In this document: in pieces, positions 44,829 through 54,588 of the stretch
Position numbering within the stretch: position 1 is the first letter of the stretch
Layout: the number at the start of each line of letters is the position of its first letter
Assembly: GCA_002500925.1 (NCBI GenBank)
Contig: DLTN01000123.1
Coordinates: forward strand, 5,330-69,329
From: Gemmatimonadales bacterium UBA7835
Lineage (GTDB): Bacteria; Gemmatimonadota; Gemmatimonadetes; Longimicrobiales; Gaopeijiaceae
Direction: 5' to 3'
Length of the DNA: 64,000 nucleotides
Notes under the pieces: model-generated
Database searches by the model: none
Told to the model about the DNA's origin: nothing
Seen by the model: only the letters and a program-made list of their open reading frames with translations
Position numbers and translations under genes: made by a program

Positions 44829-46056
44829 CAAGCACACCAGTACCGAGAAGGCGCCCAACCTCCTCTTCAGTATAACCCGCATCAAGAAGAACCGCACACG
44901 TGTGTTCACCCAGCATAGGAGCCGGAACTGATTGAACTTTTGGTATGGTCGAGGCAGTTGTCTCCTTCGTCGCCCCTGTGCCACGCCCCCACATCTTCAC
45001 AGCGTTTCCGAGTGACCGAACCCGACCAGCAGTAGGATGCTCCGTTTCAACTACCATTGCTCGCGCAATCGTCTGAGGGTTCTCAAGCATCTCGCCGATA
45101 GAGGCTATTGGCCCAGCAGGCACGCCCTCACGAGCTAGCCGCTCAAGCCAAGTTTCGGTCGTTTCGGTCACCAGGTTCGAACCCAGTACCTCGGCTAGCT
45201 GATCTAGGTGTTTCATTCTACCAGCGTTGTCCTTGAAGCGCTGATCAGTAGTGAGACCTGGCATGCCAAGCGCACGCGTGAGCCCATGCCAGGTTGGGTC
45301 ATTAGAAGCTCCTATGTTGATCCAACCGTCTGCTGTGCGGAACGCCTGATAGGGAGCCGCAAGTGGATGCGCCGACCCAAGTGGTCCAGGAGAGATCCCA
45401 GAGGCAAGTGCTATGGCGCTCTGCCAATAAGTCTGAGTTATACCTGCTTCGAACAGTGAAGTGTCTACTAATCGGCCTTCGCCAGTGCGCTCTCTTTCGA
45501 AGAGAGCTGATACAACTCCATAGGCAGCCAGTATTCCCGCAGTAACATCTGTTACCGGAGTCCCAACCTTCACCGGTTCACGGCGCTCAGCTTCACCGGT
45601 AACACTCATCAGTCCCGAATAACCCTGAGCTATCAGATCAAAACCGCCCTGTTGGGACATAGGCCCTGTCCGACCGAATCCAGTGATCTGGCAGTATACC
45701 AGTTTCGGATTCAACTCACTCAGTCCACTCCAGCCTAGGCCGATCTTTTCCATCGTCCCGACTCGAAAATTCTCTATCACTACGTCAGCCTCTTGCAGGA
45801 GCCGACGCACAATCACCACACCTTCCTCCGATCGAAGATCGAGCGCTACACTTCGCTTTCCCCGATTGAGCATCATAAAGGCAGCTGACTCTCCCCCAAT
45901 GTTCGGTGGGATAAAGCCCCTCGTCCCATCGCCTTGGGGGAGCCGTTCAACCTTGATGACATCAGCACCCATGTCCGACAGCATGAGCCCGCAGACCGGT
46001 CCCGCCATGATGTGAGCCAACTCAATGACCCGAACGCCTGAAAGCGGCCCGGTCAC
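44800..46056 (-). CDS. CaiB/BaiF-type CoA-transferase (class III)
   Basis: 418 residues. Family segments: GVRVIELAHIMAGPVCGLMLSDMGADVIKVERL at the N-terminus, AFMMLNRGKRSVALDLRSEEG, VVIENFRVGTMEKIGLGW, GYSGLMSVTG and VDTSLFEAG (the catalytic Asp that forms the acyl anhydride). It moves CoA between carboxylic acids. Last gene of the run that includes the TRAP transporter and a crotonase: together suggesting CoA activation and hydration of an imported acid. Confidence 0.92.
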   Translation of the reverse strand: MTGPLSGVRVIELAHIMAGPVCGLMLSDMGADVIKVERLPQGDGTRGFIPPNIGGESAAFMMLNRGKRSVALDLRSEEGVVIVRRLLQEADVVIENFRVGTMEKIGLGWSGLSELNPKLVYCQITGFGRTGPMSQQGGFDLIAQGYSGLMSVTGEAERREPVKVGTPVTDVTAGILAAYGVVSALFERERTGEGRLVDTSLFEAGITQTYWQSAIALASGISPGPLGSAHPLAAPYQAFRTADGWINIGASNDPTWHGLTRALGMPGLTTDQRFKDNAGRMKHLDQLAEVLGSNLVTETTETWLERLAREGVPAGPIASIGEMLENPQTIARAMVVETEHPTAGRVRSLGNAVKMWGRGTGATKETTASTIPKVQSVPAPMLGEHTCAVLLDAGYTEEEVGRLLGTGVLVSSDPRKVL

Positions 46057-46087
46057 GTTGGGAGCCTCCCCTTAAGAGATGTCCATC

Positions 46088-46861
46088 TCATGAGCCTGTA
46101 AAATCCGGGTCCCGCTTCTCAACGAAGGCGGTTCGACCTTCGACGTAATCGTCCGTTTCAAAGGCGTCGTGCGCCTCCTCCCGCTCCTCCTCTGTGAGCA
46201 TCCTCTGCTCCATCAGACGGTACACAAACTTCTTGTGCCATCGGTTGACTAGTGGAGCACCTTCTGAAATTCGTGACAGAAAACTGTATCCCTTTTCCAG
46301 GATATCCGCGTCTGGCCACACCCGATTTACCAACCCAACCGCTAACGCACGATCAGCATTAATCAATTCCCCGGTCAGCAGGATCTCTAAAACAAAGTTA
46401 GGGCCTAAAATTTGAACTAAAGGCTCAATTTCATCATGAGACATAGTTAGTCCCAATCTGTTAATGGGAGCGCCGAATCGGCTTGATTCCGAGCAAACTC
46501 TAAGATCGCAGCAGGCCGCAATCTCGAGCCCTCCACCCACACACATCCCTTCAATGATTGCGACCGTAGGATGTCGGCAAGCGCGTATCGCCCTCATTCC
46601 CAGTGCGATCGCGTCTGAGTAATCACGAACATCGCGCGCGGATGAACGTTGCTCGGCGAAAGCACTTATGTCCGAACCCGCCGAGAACGCACGTCCGCCC
46701 GTCCCGCGAATCGCCAGTGCACGAATGTCGTCCCTCTCCGATAGAGTCCGCACAGCGGCGGCAAGCGCCAACCAGCCAGACATGTCCAGCACATTATGCT
46801 TTTTCGGATTATCCAGACGAACGGTCCCGATCCGACCTGTAACCTCAGCAACAACGCTCAT
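46088..46861 (-). CDS. Enoyl-CoA hydratase/isomerase family protein (second crotonase)
   Basis: 257 residues from an ATG that overlaps the DctM stop (ATGA); an upstream ATG at 46948 would lie in DctM and is not used. Crotonase features: AIRGTGGRAFSAGSDISAFAEQ and EGMCVGGGLEIAACCDLRVCSESSRFGAPINRLGL. The first catalytic Glu is in GGGLEIA and the second position reads APINRLG rather than LPEVxxG, so it may not be a simple hydratase; a decarboxylase, isomerase or ring-cleaving relative is possible. Part of the TRAP-CaiB run. Confidence 0.88.
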   Translation of the reverse strand: MSVVAEVTGRIGTVRLDNPKKHNVLDMSGWLALAAAVRTLSERDDIRALAIRGTGGRAFSAGSDISAFAEQRSSARDVRDYSDAIALGMRAIRACRHPTVAIIEGMCVGGGLEIAACCDLRVCSESSRFGAPINRLGLTMSHDEIEPLVQILGPNFVLEILLTGELINADRALAVGLVNRVWPDADILEKGYSFLSRISEGAPLVNRWHKKFVYRLMEQRMLTEEEREEAHDAFETDDYVEGRTAFVEKRDPDFTGS

Positions 46862-48144
46862 CGGTAGAAAAGCTCCACCAGAGCCATTGGGACGATGGGC
46901 AGATATGTCACTAGCAATAGCATCGAAACCAAAACTCCGATAAACCAAAGGTTCACCTTACTAACCTCCCAAACATCCGCTTTCGCAACGGAACACGCCG
47001 TAACCAGAACCGATGCGACCGGTGGCGTCTGCTGACCAATACCTAGGTTGAGCGTAACAATCAGTCCGAAATGCACCGGATCGATACCTGCGGCCTGGAC
47101 AAGTGGCATGACGATAGGGACGACAAGGATAATCGCGGCAGCAGAATGCAAAAAAAGGCCGATGCCCAAGAAAAACACGTTAAGGAGTAGCAGAATCGCC
47201 CATCTGTCCTGGGTCATGCCCATAATCCCCTCCGCTACCTGCTGAGGAACTCGCACCTCGGTCAGGTAATCACCAAGAAGGGCCGAAGCCGCCACAAGAA
47301 GCATGACGACCGCCGTTTGCTGCCCCCCCTCAAGCATAGCCCTTTTCAGCAAAGCCAAATCCAGTTCACGATAGACTAGGCCCCCGATTAGTACCGACGC
47401 CACCACTGCGAGTCCGGCCCCTTCCGTCGCGGTTACCCAACCCGAGAAAATCCCCCCAAGAATGATCAACGGGAGAGTGAGAGCCCAGCCAGCATCCCTG
47501 AAAGTTCGCCATACACGCCCTAGCTGAAACTCCTGCTCCCTTGGGAAGTCGTGTTTTCGAGCAAGGAAATAAGCAACTAGCATCATCAGGCCTCCACCAA
47601 GCACCCCCGGCACGATGCCTGCCACGAAGAGTTCGACGATCGAGGAGCCCGACATAACTCCGTATATGATCATTGGAATCGAAGGTGGGATGATCACTGC
47701 AAGCGTGGCAGAGGACGAAGTCACTGCTGCTGCGAACGCCTTCGAATACCCCTTCTCTCTCATTGCTGGAATTAGAATCGACCCCAGAGCCGCTACATCT
47801 GCCACAGCGGACCCACTGATCTCAGCGAAAAAGAGAGATGCACTGATGGTAACCATCGACAGGCCGCCACGGATGAACCCAACCACAGCTGAAGCAAAAG
47901 CGATAAGCCGTCGACTAATCCCAGACGCATTCATGATCGCGCCCGCTAGGATGAACAGAGGGATCGCTATCAATGGAAAAGACGTCGCGCCATCAAACAT
48001 CACCAGAGCGGTGTTGGGGAGTGAACCAGACCCGTCCGGCCCTGTAAGCATTGCGACTACCGCAGCTATCCCAAGCGCGATCGCGATCGGGATACCGGCG
48101 ACGACAAGCGCCAGAAGAAGTAGACCAATGGCGAGCAGGCTCAC
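46858..48144 (-). CDS. dctM: TRAP transporter large permease DctM
   Basis: 428 residues, about 12 membrane helices. Typical text: LLALVVAGIPIAIALGIAAVVAML, then SASLFFAEISGSAVADVAALGSILIPAMREKGYSKAFAAAVTSSSATLAVIIPPSIPMIIYG and FGLIVTLNLGIGQQTPPVASVL. It is the Na+- or H+-coupled translocation subunit working with DctQ and DctP to import an organic acid. Overlaps DctQ and the crotonase by 4 bases each. Confidence 0.93.
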   Translation of the reverse strand: MSLLAIGLLLLALVVAGIPIAIALGIAAVVAMLTGPDGSGSLPNTALVMFDGATSFPLIAIPLFILAGAIMNASGISRRLIAFASAVVGFIRGGLSMVTISASLFFAEISGSAVADVAALGSILIPAMREKGYSKAFAAAVTSSSATLAVIIPPSIPMIIYGVMSGSSIVELFVAGIVPGVLGGGLMMLVAYFLARKHDFPREQEFQLGRVWRTFRDAGWALTLPLIILGGIFSGWVTATEGAGLAVVASVLIGGLVYRELDLALLKRAMLEGGQQTAVVMLLVAASALLGDYLTEVRVPQQVAEGIMGMTQDRWAILLLLNVFFLGIGLFLHSAAAIILVVPIVMPLVQAAGIDPVHFGLIVTLNLGIGQQTPPVASVLVTACSVAKADVWEVSKVNLWFIGVLVSMLLLVTYLPIVPMALVELFYR

Positions 48145-48662
48145 CGGTCGACACCCTCTGGATCGACGGCCACAAGCGTTCGTTCACCTGCAATAGTGTC
48201 TGTTCTCTTAACTGATCCCAATACGTCACCGATCGTCAGCAGCTGAGCCGCGATAAAGAGAACCGCACCTATCGGAATAACCGACTGCGCCAAAGACATA
48301 GGCACTGAAGGAAGAGAGACTAGAGAGGTCCCTCCAAGGACCGTCAGCACCCTAACACCAGCCCACGTCAGCACTGCGAAGAAGGAAATGGTACAAACCT
48401 CCCCGAACAGAACGAGAGCAGTGCGAGAAGTTCCTCGTAACCGATCAAGCAGCGTAGGCATACCTATGTGTGCTCGATTGAGCGCTGCTAACGCGGCACC
48501 GTAATAGGTCAGCCAAGCAAGAAGAATTGACGCAACCTCGTCGTACCAGATCAACGAGGCGCCTGACTTACGAAATATGACGCCCACCACAACCACTACG
48601 GCCAAAACTGCCATCAGGACGAGGACAATGACCTCTAATAGCTTTCTGAGGCTTTGCCTCAA
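48141..48662 (-). CDS. dctQ: TRAP transporter small permease DctQ
   Basis: 173 residues with four membrane helices: VLVLMAVLAVVVVVGVIFRKSG, SLIWYDEVASILLAWLTYYGAALAALNRAHIGM (the conserved DctQ stretch), TALVLFGEVCTISFFAVLTWAGV and SLAQSVIPIGAVLFIAAQLLTIG. Located between DctP and DctM in the canonical order. Confidence 0.92.
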   Translation of the reverse strand: MRQSLRKLLEVIVLVLMAVLAVVVVVGVIFRKSGASLIWYDEVASILLAWLTYYGAALAALNRAHIGMPTLLDRLRGTSRTALVLFGEVCTISFFAVLTWAGVRVLTVLGGTSLVSLPSVPMSLAQSVIPIGAVLFIAAQLLTIGDVLGSVKRTDTIAGERTLVAVDPEGVDR

Positions 48663-48673
48663 CGATTTAAGAG

Positions 48674-49681
48674 TCAGTTCGACCCCGCAGCGGCGGCCCG
48701 CTCAAGCAATGACTCACCTGAATCAACGGTCAAACCGAACTCCGTATACAGTTCAGCACTGGCATCCAGGAATGGCTTTCGATCCGGCTGGTTCACAAGA
48801 ACTCCTGCCTCACGGATCTGGCCTACTAGCTCCGAGTCAAGTCGCTTAGCAGTCTCATGAACATAAACCTGAGTTGCTCGAGCCTCATCTTGCAGAATCA
48901 ACTGAATCTCGAGGGGAAGAGAGTCCCAGCGAGACGGAGAGGCCACTAGATACGCGGGCGTGTAAACATGGCCTGTCAGCGAGAGGTAATCCTGCACTTC
49001 ATAAAATTTCGACCCCCAGATCTGGGCTAAGGGGTTCTCCTGTCCGTCAATCACACCAGTCTGCAAGCCAATAAAAACCTCTGACAATGCCATTGGCGTC
49101 GGATTAGCCCCGAGTGCCTGGAAAAGCTTGAGCCGCCAGACCCCACTCGGCGTCCGAAGCTTGATACCTTCTAGGTCATCCGGCGTTTCGACTGGCTTCG
49201 AGCTATTGGTAACGTGCCGAAACCCATTCTCCCAAACAGCAAGAACCTGGTAGCCCGCAGCCTCCGCCAAGGGAGCGAGATCCGTCCATACAACCTCTTT
49301 TTCAATCGACTGCATGTGCATCCGATCACGAACTAGATAGGGCATCTCGAATAGGCCGAAGGCATCCACCTGTGAAGACATAATCGTGGACGGCAACGCG
49401 AAATCGACCGTGCCAAGTTTAATTTTCTGCAGAAGCAACTCGTCTCCACCGAGTTGGCTAGAGCCATAAGTCACTATCTCCCAGCCCTCTGGGAGCCGTT
49501 CGTTGGCACGTTTCGCAAACTCGTCAGCGGAGAGTGCGAACAAAGATCCTGGCTCCCCTACATGACCGAACTTCAGTTCTCGTGGTGACGAGGCATCTGA
49601 GGAACAACCTGACAAAAAGGCCGCACACACAGCCAAGGAAAACCACTGCAGGCCCGAGTGGAAACCGACTCCATTAATCAT
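48674..49681 (-). CDS. dctP: TRAP transporter substrate-binding protein DctP (lipoprotein)
   Basis: 335 residues. The signal ends in lipobox LSGCS (Cys26), so it is lipid-anchored. Family signatures are LKFGHVGEPGSLFALSADEFAKR, LGGDELLLQKIKLGTVDFALPS, VLAVWENGFRHVTNS..IKLRTPSGVWRL and VIDGQENPLAQIWGSKFYEVQDYLSLTGH (DGQENP motif). It catches a carboxylate-type solute for DctQM. Its ATG overlaps the aminotransferase stop (ATGA). Confidence 0.93.
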   Translation of the reverse strand: MINGVGFHSGLQWFSLAVCAAFLSGCSSDASSPRELKFGHVGEPGSLFALSADEFAKRANERLPEGWEIVTYGSSQLGGDELLLQKIKLGTVDFALPSTIMSSQVDAFGLFEMPYLVRDRMHMQSIEKEVVWTDLAPLAEAAGYQVLAVWENGFRHVTNSSKPVETPDDLEGIKLRTPSGVWRLKLFQALGANPTPMALSEVFIGLQTGVIDGQENPLAQIWGSKFYEVQDYLSLTGHVYTPAYLVASPSRWDSLPLEIQLILQDEARATQVYVHETAKRLDSELVGQIREAGVLVNQPDRKPFLDASAELYTEFGLTVDSGESLLERAAAAGSN

Positions 49682-50847
49682 AGCACAGTGTCCTTGATCA
49701 GTGCCTCCATCGCAGCAGCCACCCCTCCGGCTCTGCTTATAACTCCAGCAAGCTGGAGGCCCATCTCCACACCCGCTAGCGTTCCTATTAGCTGCAACGG
49801 ACCTAGGTCTCCGATGTGACCCACCCTGAAGACCTGACCTCGAAACGGGTCAAGTCCGGTTCCCAGTGACATGTCGAAACGATCTAGGATCAATGCACGA
49901 ACCGCATCGGCATCATGCCCCTCGGGCACCAGGATGGCGGTAGCCGCCTGGCTCGCCTCCGACTCGTTTTGTGAGATGACATCAAGCCCCCATCCCTTAA
50001 CTGCTGCTCGCGTCACGCGTCCGAACAATGCATGGCGCGCGAAAACATTCTCAAGACCTTCTTCTGCGAGCATAGCGAGAGCTTCTTCCAGGCCGAACAT
50101 AAGGTTGGTAGCTGGAGTGTAGGGAAAGAAACCTCGTTCATTGAAACGCTTCTGATCACCCCAATCCCAATAAGACCTGGGCAGCTTCGCACCCTCATGT
50201 GCCTTCATGGCACGTGGACCGACCGCGAGGACAGCAAGGCCGGGCGGCAACATCATACCCTTCTGTGACCCACTGACGGTCACATCGATGCTCCAAGCGT
50301 CATGCTGTAGGTCCGTAACAGCCAATGATGAAACTGCGTCTACAAAGAGCATCGCTGGATGGCCTGAGTCACACATTGCTCTTCCGATCGACTCAATATC
50401 AGTCGTGACACCGGTCGAAGTCTCGTTATGCACGATGCAGACCGCCTTTATCGCAGCGTCTTCCTCCAACTGCCGAATAACCTCTTCGGGTCTCACACCT
50501 ATGCGTGGGTTCCACTCGACCTGCACTACATCAATTCCGAACCGACTTGCTACTTTCGCCCAAGTCTGCGCAAAGAAGCCCTGCTCGAACAAGAGAACCC
50601 GGTCACCCGGTGAAAGCGTATTAGTAATAGCAGCTTCCCATGCACCGCTGCCGGAGGCAGGGTACATAAAGACGTCATGCTCGGTCTTGAAGAGACAACG
50701 GAGCCCCTCCAAAAGGCGAGCCGTAAGATCGGCGAATTCAGGGCCGCGATGATCTATCGTTGCCTTTGCCATGGCCTGAAGCACACGAGCAGGCGTGTTA
50801 GTCGGGCCAGGAAGCTGCAGGAAATGGCGTCCACTTTGATATGTCAA
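49678..50847 (-). CDS. Class V aminotransferase (serine-glyoxylate/alanine-glyoxylate type)
   Basis: About 389 residues from TTG (50847), where the protein starts TYQSGRHFLQLPGPTNTPARVLQAM, the family's normal N-terminus; the longer frame to 50979 would be non-homologous. The PLP lysine lies in TVSGSQKGMMLPPG, and RGPEFADLTARLLEGL, GAWEAAITNTLSPGD and the Asp in FVDAVSSL are intact. It interconverts serine/alanine/glycine and glyoxylate with PLP. It leads the TRAP run, and is divergent from the GlcD-GlcF-like gene, so glyoxylate made there could be the acceptor. Confidence 0.88.
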   Translation of the reverse strand: MTYQSGRHFLQLPGPTNTPARVLQAMAKATIDHRGPEFADLTARLLEGLRCLFKTEHDVFMYPASGSGAWEAAITNTLSPGDRVLLFEQGFFAQTWAKVASRFGIDVVQVEWNPRIGVRPEEVIRQLEEDAAIKAVCIVHNETSTGVTTDIESIGRAMCDSGHPAMLFVDAVSSLAVTDLQHDAWSIDVTVSGSQKGMMLPPGLAVLAVGPRAMKAHEGAKLPRSYWDWGDQKRFNERGFFPYTPATNLMFGLEEALAMLAEEGLENVFARHALFGRVTRAAVKGWGLDVISQNESEASQAATAILVPEGHDADAVRALILDRFDMSLGTGLDPFRGQVFRVGHIGDLGPLQLIGTLAGVEMGLQLAGVISRAGGVAAAMEALIKDTVL

Positions 50848-50945
50848 GGCGCACTCACTTAGATGCGACAGAGAAAGACGATCGGTACGTTGACAACGTC
50901 CAAGAACGGGCCAACATAGGGTCCGGTAACCGATCACACGAACAG

Positions 50946-53900
50946 ATGGCGCTGACTCGACTCTCCCCAGGAGATTCAACTCTCGAACGAAAACTCGCGC
51001 GAGCTATTGAGGGCGAGGTCCGCTTTGATCGTTTGACACGCGGCCTGTACTCGACCGACGCGTCGCATTATCAAGTGGAGCCGCTCGGTGTAGTCTTTCC
51101 CCGCTCAGTCGGCGACGTCCAGGCCATCCTCGAAGTCGCACGCTCCAATGATGTTCCGGTGCTTCCCCGAGGTGGTGGGACATCTCAGTGTGGTCAGACG
51201 ATCGGCCGAGCTATAGTGCTCGATACCCATCGACACCTAAACGGCGTGGGAACAGTAGAAGCACTCGGCTACGGCGAAGAATCTGGCATTGGATCCCAGG
51301 CCTCCTTTTCAGGCCGTATTGATGTAGAGCCCGGTGTCGTACTCGACCATCTGAACGCGGCTCTCACCCCTGGCGGCATCTGGTTTCCCGTAGACCCTTC
51401 GACGGGCAGCCGAGCCACGCTCGGTGGGATGGCAGGAAATAACAGCGCCGGATCGCGATCAATCCATTATGGGATGATGGTAGATAACGTGATCGACCTA
51501 GAAGTCATCCTCGCAGACGGGCGACGACTTTGGCTTGGCGACTCGGTCAGAACCGGTTGTGCCGACATCATCGCGGTAGAACGAGAGCGACTTCAGAGCC
51601 TCTATAGGAGTAACGAAGAAGAAATCCGTAAACGACAACCGCGAACGATGCGTAACGTCGCCGGATACAACCTGAACCGCATTGGCCCTGGCGCAGAGGC
51701 GCTGGCAAGGCTCCTGGTAGGGTCAGAGGGCACGCTCGCCTTCTTCTCGAAGCTTAGGCTGGGGCTTGCCGAGCTACCCAGAAAACGCGTTCTCGGTCTG
51801 TGCCACTTTCCGGACCTCATCCAAGCGTTGGACTCAGTCCAACACTTGGTCTCACTGGGCCCCTCCGCAGTAGAACTAGTCGACTCCAATGTCCTTACAC
51901 TTGCTGCTGGGATACCAGACTTCCGATCTACCATTGCAAGGTTCGTCCGCGGCACTCCAGGAGCGCTTCTGCTCGTCGAATTCTCCTCGCCTGATCCAGG
52001 AGCGGAGTTGGAAAGAGAGCTAGGACACTTAGATGGCCTCATGACCGAAATCGGATATCCCTCATCCGTGACGAGTGCGATCACATCCGCTGAGCAGGCT
52101 GCTATCTGGAATGTAAGGAAGGCCGGACTGAACATTGTGATGTCTATGGCTGGACATCGAAAACCGATCTCTTTCATCGAAGACTGTGCAGTGCCACTCG
52201 AACATCTCGCCGAGTACGCCATGGAGGTCAACGCGATATTCCGACGTCATGGTACAGATGGTACATGGTACGCTCACGCTTCCGTGGGATGTCTTCATGT
52301 TCGTCCGGCTCTCAACCTTCGAGACCCCGAGGACATCGCACTTGTCCGCCGAATTGCGGAAGAAACGCACGAGGTAGTGCGGCGCTTTGGAGGGACTCAC
52401 TCTGGTGAGCACGGCGACGGTATCCTTAGATCTGAATTTCTTCCGGCGATGGTCGGGGAGCAGGTGACCCGTGCGTATCGGGAGGTCAAAGACACCATGG
52501 ATCCCCTTGGCATCCTGAACCCAGGAAAGATTGTCGACGCGCCAAAGATGGATGAGCTTTCGCTCTTCCGGTTCCATCCTCAGTACGATGAACAAAGAGC
52601 TGAGAAGGTGCTGCCTACTGTTCTAAGCTGGGAACCAGGAGGCCTACTCGGGGCAACCGAGCGGTGCAACAACAATGGCGCGTGCAGAAAGACGGACCCG
52701 GGTATCATGTGTCCGTCGTTTCGTGCAACCCGCCAAGAACAGCACTCGACCCGAGGGCGGGCTAACGCTCTCCGATTGGCACTGAGCGGACAGCTCGGAG
52801 ACAGCGGATTGGATTCCCCCGAGATGGTCGAGGCGATGTCACTATGCATCTCCTGCAAAGGATGTGCGCGTGAATGTCCGGCAGGTGTCGACATGTCCAG
52901 AATGAAGATTGAATGGCAGCACCGACGAAACAGGGTCACCGGCATTCCACTTCGCGAGCGATTGTTGGGTGCCCTCCCACGGATCGCTCCTAGAATAGCA
53001 AGGCTATCACGGCTTCTGAACTTGGCCAGCGATCTGCCTGGGAAACGGCTTCTGGGCCTAACGCCGAAGCGGCGGCTACCGCGCTGGTCAGAGCAGGCCT
53101 GGCGAGACCAAGAACTTGAGTCGGTAGCATCCTCTATCAAATCCGATGAGGAGCAAGGAAGCGCAGGGATCAAGGCAGACTCGACTAAGCCACAAGTAGC
53201 GCTGTTCGTGGACACCTTCTCTAGGTGGTTTGAGCCAGAGATCCCTCGAGCGGCAAAGAACCTATTGGAGGCTTCCGGGGCCGACGTTATTCCGCTTCGA
53301 TCGGAACCCGGGGAGCGTCCTCTGTGCTGCGGACGAACGTATCTCAGCGCAGGCATGGTAGATGAAGCAATCCATGAAGCCGAGCGCTTAGTTAATGCAG
53401 CACGCAAGATGACATCCGGCGATATCAAGATTGTCGGGCTCGAGCCTTCTTGCCTCTACACGCTCCAAGACGAAATACCCGCACTCCTAGACAACACCGA
53501 AGCGCACCGACTCGCCGAGCTTTCGGTAACCCTAGAGGATTATCTCGATCAAGCATGGGAAGAAGGACGAACAATATCTTTCAATAGCCAAGCCTATGAG
53601 GGCCCGGACGGAAAACCGCTCCGCATACTCAGACATGGGCACTGCCATCAGAAAGCTTTCGGAGGTGTTCCCGCAGTGGATCGGATGCTCGCTCGACTAC
53701 CCGGCGTCGAGGCAACAGCGATTGAATCTGGTTGTTGTGGAATGGCAGGAGCCTTCGGATACCATGCTGAGCACTATGAAACCTCAATGGCGATCGGAGA
53801 GCTGGACGTCTTGCCTCAGGTGAGGGCAGCGGAAGACGATGTGCGAATCATAGCAGACGGAACTAGCTGCAGAGCACAGATCGAAGACGGGACAGGCCGG

Positions 53901-53948
53901 AATGCAACCCACGCGGCCATTTTACTCGCCGAAGGACTCGAGACGTAA
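50946..53948 (+). CDS. FAD-linked and Fe-S oxidoreductase fusion (GlcD-GlcF-like, D-2-hydroxyacid dehydrogenase)
   Basis: 1000 residues. The N-terminal half is a PCMH-type FAD domain: VVFPRSVGDVQAILEVARSNDVPVLPRGGGTSQCGQTIG, and GGMAGNNSAGSRSIHYG (dinucleotide-binding), then an FAD-oxidase C domain containing GTHSGEHGDGI. The C-terminal half is GlcF-like: CISCKGCARECPAGVD binds a cluster, and two CCG elements (PLCCGRTYLSAGM, ESGCCGMAGAFGY) are present. Substrates in the family are glycolate, D-lactate and D-2-hydroxyglutarate. ATG 50841 is also in frame but overlaps the divergent aminotransferase start. Confidence 0.9.
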   Translation: MALTRLSPGDSTLERKLARAIEGEVRFDRLTRGLYSTDASHYQVEPLGVVFPRSVGDVQAILEVARSNDVPVLPRGGGTSQCGQTIGRAIVLDTHRHLNGVGTVEALGYGEESGIGSQASFSGRIDVEPGVVLDHLNAALTPGGIWFPVDPSTGSRATLGGMAGNNSAGSRSIHYGMMVDNVIDLEVILADGRRLWLGDSVRTGCADIIAVERERLQSLYRSNEEEIRKRQPRTMRNVAGYNLNRIGPGAEALARLLVGSEGTLAFFSKLRLGLAELPRKRVLGLCHFPDLIQALDSVQHLVSLGPSAVELVDSNVLTLAAGIPDFRSTIARFVRGTPGALLLVEFSSPDPGAELERELGHLDGLMTEIGYPSSVTSAITSAEQAAIWNVRKAGLNIVMSMAGHRKPISFIEDCAVPLEHLAEYAMEVNAIFRRHGTDGTWYAHASVGCLHVRPALNLRDPEDIALVRRIAEETHEVVRRFGGTHSGEHGDGILRSEFLPAMVGEQVTRAYREVKDTMDPLGILNPGKIVDAPKMDELSLFRFHPQYDEQRAEKVLPTVLSWEPGGLLGATERCNNNGACRKTDPGIMCPSFRATRQEQHSTRGRANALRLALSGQLGDSGLDSPEMVEAMSLCISCKGCARECPAGVDMSRMKIEWQHRRNRVTGIPLRERLLGALPRIAPRIARLSRLLNLASDLPGKRLLGLTPKRRLPRWSEQAWRDQELESVASSIKSDEEQGSAGIKADSTKPQVALFVDTFSRWFEPEIPRAAKNLLEASGADVIPLRSEPGERPLCCGRTYLSAGMVDEAIHEAERLVNAARKMTSGDIKIVGLEPSCLYTLQDEIPALLDNTEAHRLAELSVTLEDYLDQAWEEGRTISFNSQAYEGPDGKPLRILRHGHCHQKAFGGVPAVDRMLARLPGVEATAIESGCCGMAGAFGYHAEHYETSMAIGELDVLPQVRAAEDDVRIIADGTSCRAQIEDGTGRNATHAAILLAEGLET

Positions 53949-54046
53949 AAGAGTTTCACCAATAGCTCTATGCCATTCTAGTCGAGTTTGAGCACTCAGT
54001 AATTGGGGGATCACTTTCCAATCTCACCTCCTGAGAATGGAGTGCA

Positions 54047-54508
54047 CTACTCACGCCAAGCATCCATCCAGCGAGTATAGTGAACCACTACTATCCCAGC
54101 CCTTTCTAGAATCTCGACACCTGTGGGATCCCGGTACAACTCTCGAAAAAAGACGTACGAAATATTCGCTTGAATTATCAGCTTGGCACACACGGCACAC
54201 GGACTAGCTGTGATGAAGGCAACCTTGTCCCGCAGATGTCCTGGTGACTTTACAAGCGCGTTCATCTCTGAGTGAATGCATCCACACTTTCCTGCCCTAT
54301 CCGAGTCACACCTGTTAGGGAAGCCTCGTGCGTTACCGTTGTATCCGATCGCAACCACGTGTTCGAGACGTGAATCGGTGATGACGGTGCCGACCTGCAA
54401 ACGAGCACAAGTCGACCTCTTCGCTAGCTCTTCCGCCATACGCATGTAGACCTCGAAGAGGGGCGGACGGTCCACCGGAACCTCCGCAGTGTCAGCGGTC
54501 GAGTGCAT
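54047..54508 (-). CDS. dCMP deaminase / ComEB-like cytidine-deaminase-fold protein
   Basis: 153 residues from ATG 54508 (GTG 54535 is possible). Zinc-binding motifs are intact: CIHSEMNAL (HxE) and ASPCAVCAKLI (PCxxC). RSTCARLQVGTVI and NGNARGF are typical of the dCMP deaminase/ComE clan. It deaminates dCMP to dUMP for thymidylate synthesis or a related nucleotide. Downstream of the spermidine-synthase-like gene on the same strand. Confidence 0.88.
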   Translation of the reverse strand: MHSTADTAEVPVDRPPLFEVYMRMAEELAKRSTCARLQVGTVITDSRLEHVVAIGYNGNARGFPNRCDSDRAGKCGCIHSEMNALVKSPGHLRDKVAFITASPCAVCAKLIIQANISYVFFRELYRDPTGVEILERAGIVVVHYTRWMDAWRE

Positions 54509-54588
54509 TTCATTCTCGACTAAATCGCCTTTCACCCTCTTAGCCACATTGAGTGGGTGCACGTTTTCCGGCACGCCATCCTTAAACG

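Noticed and set aside
47615..48196. 193-codon plus-strand frame inside dctM/dctQ
   Set aside because: Shadow of the TRAP permease genes, low-complexity Ala/Thr/Ile translation.
52580..53428. Long open frame on the minus strand inside the FAD/Fe-S gene
   Set aside because: Antisense shadow of a strongly conserved gene, composition not protein-like.
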